Of a DNA stretch of 6,849 nt, positions 5,357-6,849 are shown piece after piece. The notes beneath the pieces were generated by a model. The model was not told the DNA's origin. It saw only the letters and a program-made list of their open reading frames with translations, and ran no database searches. The number at the start of each line of letters is the position of its first letter. Position 1 is the first letter of the stretch. Both the position numbers and the translations under genes were made by a program. Where the stretch lies: the NCBI GenBank assembly GCA_947631215.1, contig CANRKN010000110.1:1-6849 (forward strand), read 5' to 3'. This DNA comes from an uncultured Oscillospiraceae bacterium. GTDB taxonomy: Bacteria; Bacillota_A; Clostridia; Oscillospirales; Oscillospiraceae.

Positions 5357-5532
5357 AAGGCTCGTCCTATGGCAATCCATTTCTCCGCAAAAGACATATC
5401 CGGGTAAAGTATTTCGGCGTCTCGGACCGCTATTTTCTGGATATGCAGAATGATATCGATCTCCGGGAGCTGAAGGCCAGCATGGCCAAGGAGATACGGG
5501 ATATCCGCCCGTTCCAGTCCGCGTCCGTATAA
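5357..5532 (+). pseudogene. HigA-type (XRE/HTH) antitoxin, C-terminal remnant with frameshift
   Basis: The plus-strand codons 5407-5532 encode KYFGVSDRYFLDMQNDIDLR and a short charged tail ending in TAA. This matches the conserved C-terminal end of HigA/VapI-type antitoxins, where a KYFG-like segment is followed by a WLN.Q or FLDMQ-like helix and DLR. Just upstream, the alternative frame reads HFSAKDI (5375-5395), like the SADTALR segment that precedes this region in intact proteins. The domain therefore seems split by a small deletion near 5400. The DNA-binding helix-turn-helix and the HigB toxin gene are absent. A terminator follows 16 bases after the stop. The remnant marks a lost toxin-antitoxin module, probably from the same mobile insertion as the relaxase remnant. 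Confidence 0.5.
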
Positions 5533-5548
5533 GTCATTCATAAAAGTC

Positions 5549-5590
5549 ACCCTCCCTTGTGCGATGACAGCACAGGGGAGGGTTTTATTT
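5549..5590 (+). terminator. Rho-independent terminator, mainly plus strand, possibly bidirectional
   Basis: ACCCTCCC (5549-5556) pairs with GGGAGGGT (5576-5583), and TGTGC (5558-5562) with GCACA (5570-5574), around a seven-base loop. The joining position 5557/5575 is a U-G wobble in plus-strand RNA but an A-C mismatch in minus-strand RNA. The plus side is followed by TTTTATTT and the minus side only by GACTTTTATG. It therefore looks adapted to end the plus-strand antitoxin message, while also able to stop transcription leaving the HAD gene. Confidence 0.75.
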
Positions 5591-5625
5591 GCTGCATGAA
5601 ACTTGCGGTGACGTGTTCACCATGC

Positions 5626-6495
5626 TTATTCAACCGCCGCCTGGTCCCGCAGGAAGGACAGGAACCGGTCCACGCCGCCATGAAGCGCGTTGACAGCGGG
5701 CGGCCGGGCTCCCGGCAGGTCCGACACGTCGAAGAAATCGGCTGCGGCCATCAGAGGCGTGAGCATGAAGCTGTCGCTGCCGTATATGCCCTCCTCCAGG
5801 GCGATGAACTCATCCCCCCAGAAGCAGCAGTCCTCCGCGGCGATGCCATCGGACGCTATGAGCCTTTTGAGGATCGTGTTCACGTTGTCGCTCTTGTCGG
5901 AGATGCCCACCTCCAGGTACTTCCCGTCGCAGGTGGGGCTGACGGCGAGACCGTTTGCCTTTCCCGCCGCCTGCGCTATATCGATGAGGCAGCGCAGGCC
6001 GCCGACGCCAAGGCTCCGCAGGGTGCTCTGCAGGGCCTCCGTCTCCCCGGCCTGCATGAACAGGTTGTCGCCCCTATCTATCCCCGCCGCCAGGTCTATC
6101 TTGCAGTAGTTCGGCCTGTTGAACACGATGTCCGTGTTCAGGCCATACTTTTCCAGCAGCTCCATGTGGATGTCAAAAGCCGTGCGGTGGATGGCCTCGC
6201 GGGTGCTGTCATCGGGAAGGCGGTCCGCAAAAACGTAGGGCTCCCCATGGTCGAAGGCATAGTTGAACGCGCCCCGGCCCAGGCCGAGACAGAGGTTTTC
6301 AAGCTGTTTTTCCGTAAAGTATGTATGGAGCTGTCCGCCGGCGACGCGGTCATAGGTGGTGCCGCTGATGATCGCCAGCTTCACCCCAGTATCCAGAAGC
6401 GGGGCCATGGCCGTCACCGCCTCTGTCACAGGTGCCCGCCGGGAGAGGACCGCCGTCCCGTCCCAGTCAAAGAAGATGGCCTTATACTTTTTCAA
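5626..6495 (-). CDS. HAD superfamily hydrolase, subclass IIB (probable sugar phosphatase)
   Basis: Cytosolic phosphatase-like protein of 289 residues. HAD motifs are intact: motif I DWDGT (10-14) with nucleophile Asp10 and acid/base Asp12, motif II Ser44 in IISGTT, motif III Lys201 in DKSDN, and motif IV GDE (227-229). The long insert between motifs II and III is the C2-type cap of the IIB (Cof/sucrose-phosphatase-like) group. Substrate is not evident; its position behind a glycoside phosphorylase suggests a sugar phosphate made from the released glucose 1-phosphate. It replaces the beta-phosphoglucomutase often found next to GH65 enzymes, which has a different cap type. The start is TTG at 6495: no methionine codon lies between it and motif I, and GGAGG is eight bases upstream inside the preceding gene. 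The two genes overlap by 14 bases, implying translational coupling. The end of the transcript is probably the hairpin at 5549-5583. Confidence 0.87.
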   Translation of the reverse strand: MKKYKAIFFDWDGTAVLSRRAPVTEAVTAMAPLLDTGVKLAIISGTTYDRVAGGQLHTYFTEKQLENLCLGLGRGAFNYAFDHGEPYVFADRLPDDSTREAIHRTAFDIHMELLEKYGLNTDIVFNRPNYCKIDLAAGIDRGDNLFMQAGETEALQSTLRSLGVGGLRCLIDIAQAAGKANGLAVSPTCDGKYLEVGISDKSDNVNTILKRLIASDGIAAEDCCFWGDEFIALEEGIYGSDSFMLTPLMAAADFFDVSDLPGARPPAVNALHGGVDRFLSFLRDQAAVE

Positions 6496-6849
6496 AGTAC
6501 TTTCCTCCCGCTGTTTCCAGCGTTACCTCATGCCCAAAGACAGAAAACCGCACCGGGCCGCCCTCCAGGAGGGCGAACTCGGCCCCCGCTCTGCCCACGG
6601 TGACCTGCAGCCTTGCGCCCCGGAACAGCACCTGGAACCGATAGCTCTCCCACTGTTCGGGCAGGCGGGGCGCAAAGGACAGCTTCGATTTTTGCAGGCG
6701 CATCCCGGCAAAGCCATTGATCACCGCCTGCCAGGTACCGGCCATGTTGGCGGCGTGGATGCCGGCATAGAAGTTGTTGTGGTAGTCGTCCAGGTCCATC
6801 CGGGCGGAGTCGGAGAAGTATCCATACGCCTGGTCCATATACCCGATGC
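6482..6849 (-). CDS. GH65 family glycoside phosphorylase (maltose/kojibiose/trehalose type), C-terminal end
   Basis: The last 121 or so residues of a protein that is normally about 750 residues; the rest lies beyond the window. Family GH65 phosphorylases split alpha-linked disaccharides with phosphate, giving beta-glucose 1-phosphate and glucose. The signature near the end of the (alpha/alpha)6 barrel is clear: ARMDLDDYHNN, then GIHAANMAGTWQAVINGFAGMR, here quoted in two pieces as GIHAANMAGTW and NGFAGMR. The HNN...GIH segment lies in the region that lines the phosphate site in characterised members. The small C-terminal beta domain follows. Linkage specificity cannot be read from this part. 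It is co-transcribed with the HAD gene downstream, which starts inside its last codons. Confidence 0.9.
   Translation of the reverse strand, partial: IGYMDQAYGYFSDSARMDLDDYHNNFYAGIHAANMAGTWQAVINGFAGMRLQKSKLSFAPRLPEQWESYRFQVLFRGARLQVTVGRAGAEFALLEGGPVRFSVFGHEVTLETAGGKYFEKV

Noticed and set aside
5302..5550. Minus-strand reading frame of about 80 codons with an apparent ribosome binding site and ATG at 5541
   Set aside because: Its purine-rich site is just the G-run of the terminator stem, it has no family resemblance, and the opposite strand carries a recognisable HigA C-terminus over the same bases.

Overview
The window looks like chromosomal DNA of a GC-rich, probably gut-associated Bacillota (class Clostridia, Oscillospiraceae-like). 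The pointers are strong AAGGAGG/GGAGG ribosome binding sites, GC-rich third codon positions, a GH65 phosphorylase followed by a HAD-IIB hydrolase, and debris of a MobA/MobL-type mobilizable element and a HigA-type antitoxin. This assignment is inference. One feature argues for caution: the transporter's substrate-binding protein has no lipobox, which is unusual in a single-membrane Gram-positive.

Right part (6849 to 5626, minus strand): the C-terminal end of a GH65 glycoside phosphorylase is followed, with a 14-base overlap and a TTG start, by a HAD-IIB sugar phosphatase-like protein. Middle part (about 5590 to 4713): a degenerate island. It holds the C-terminal remnant of a HigA-type antitoxin on the plus strand with its own terminator, about 200 bp without a recognisable gene, and the C-terminal remnant of a probable mobilization relaxase on the minus strand.

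Control region (about 4640 to 4308, minus strand): a near-consensus sigma-70/SigA promoter (P1) whose -35 box sits inside a 6-7-6 inverted repeat. Next come a short cysteine-rich reading frame with a good ribosome binding site, a rho-independent terminator, and an upstream segment able to form a long competing stem with the terminator's 5' arm. A second near-consensus promoter (P2) follows the terminator.

Left part (4307 to 1, minus strand): one tightly packed operon. In transcription order it encodes a CjaA-like (cysteine-type) binding protein, two PAAT-family permeases, a GlnQ-type ATPase, a TcdA/ThiF-like E1 enzyme, and LarE, a PP-loop sulfur transferase cut off by the window edge. Gaps are 3 to 9 bases, or a 20-base overlap, except for a hairpin-containing gap after the binding protein.

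The most interesting reading is that these parts fit together. A likely cyst(e)ine importer is co-transcribed with two enzymes linked to sulfur transfer or tRNA modification. It lies behind what looks like a cysteine-responsive, leader-peptide transcription attenuator plus a repressor operator. The stems, promoters and reading frames are visible in the sequence; ligand, mechanism and regulator are inference.
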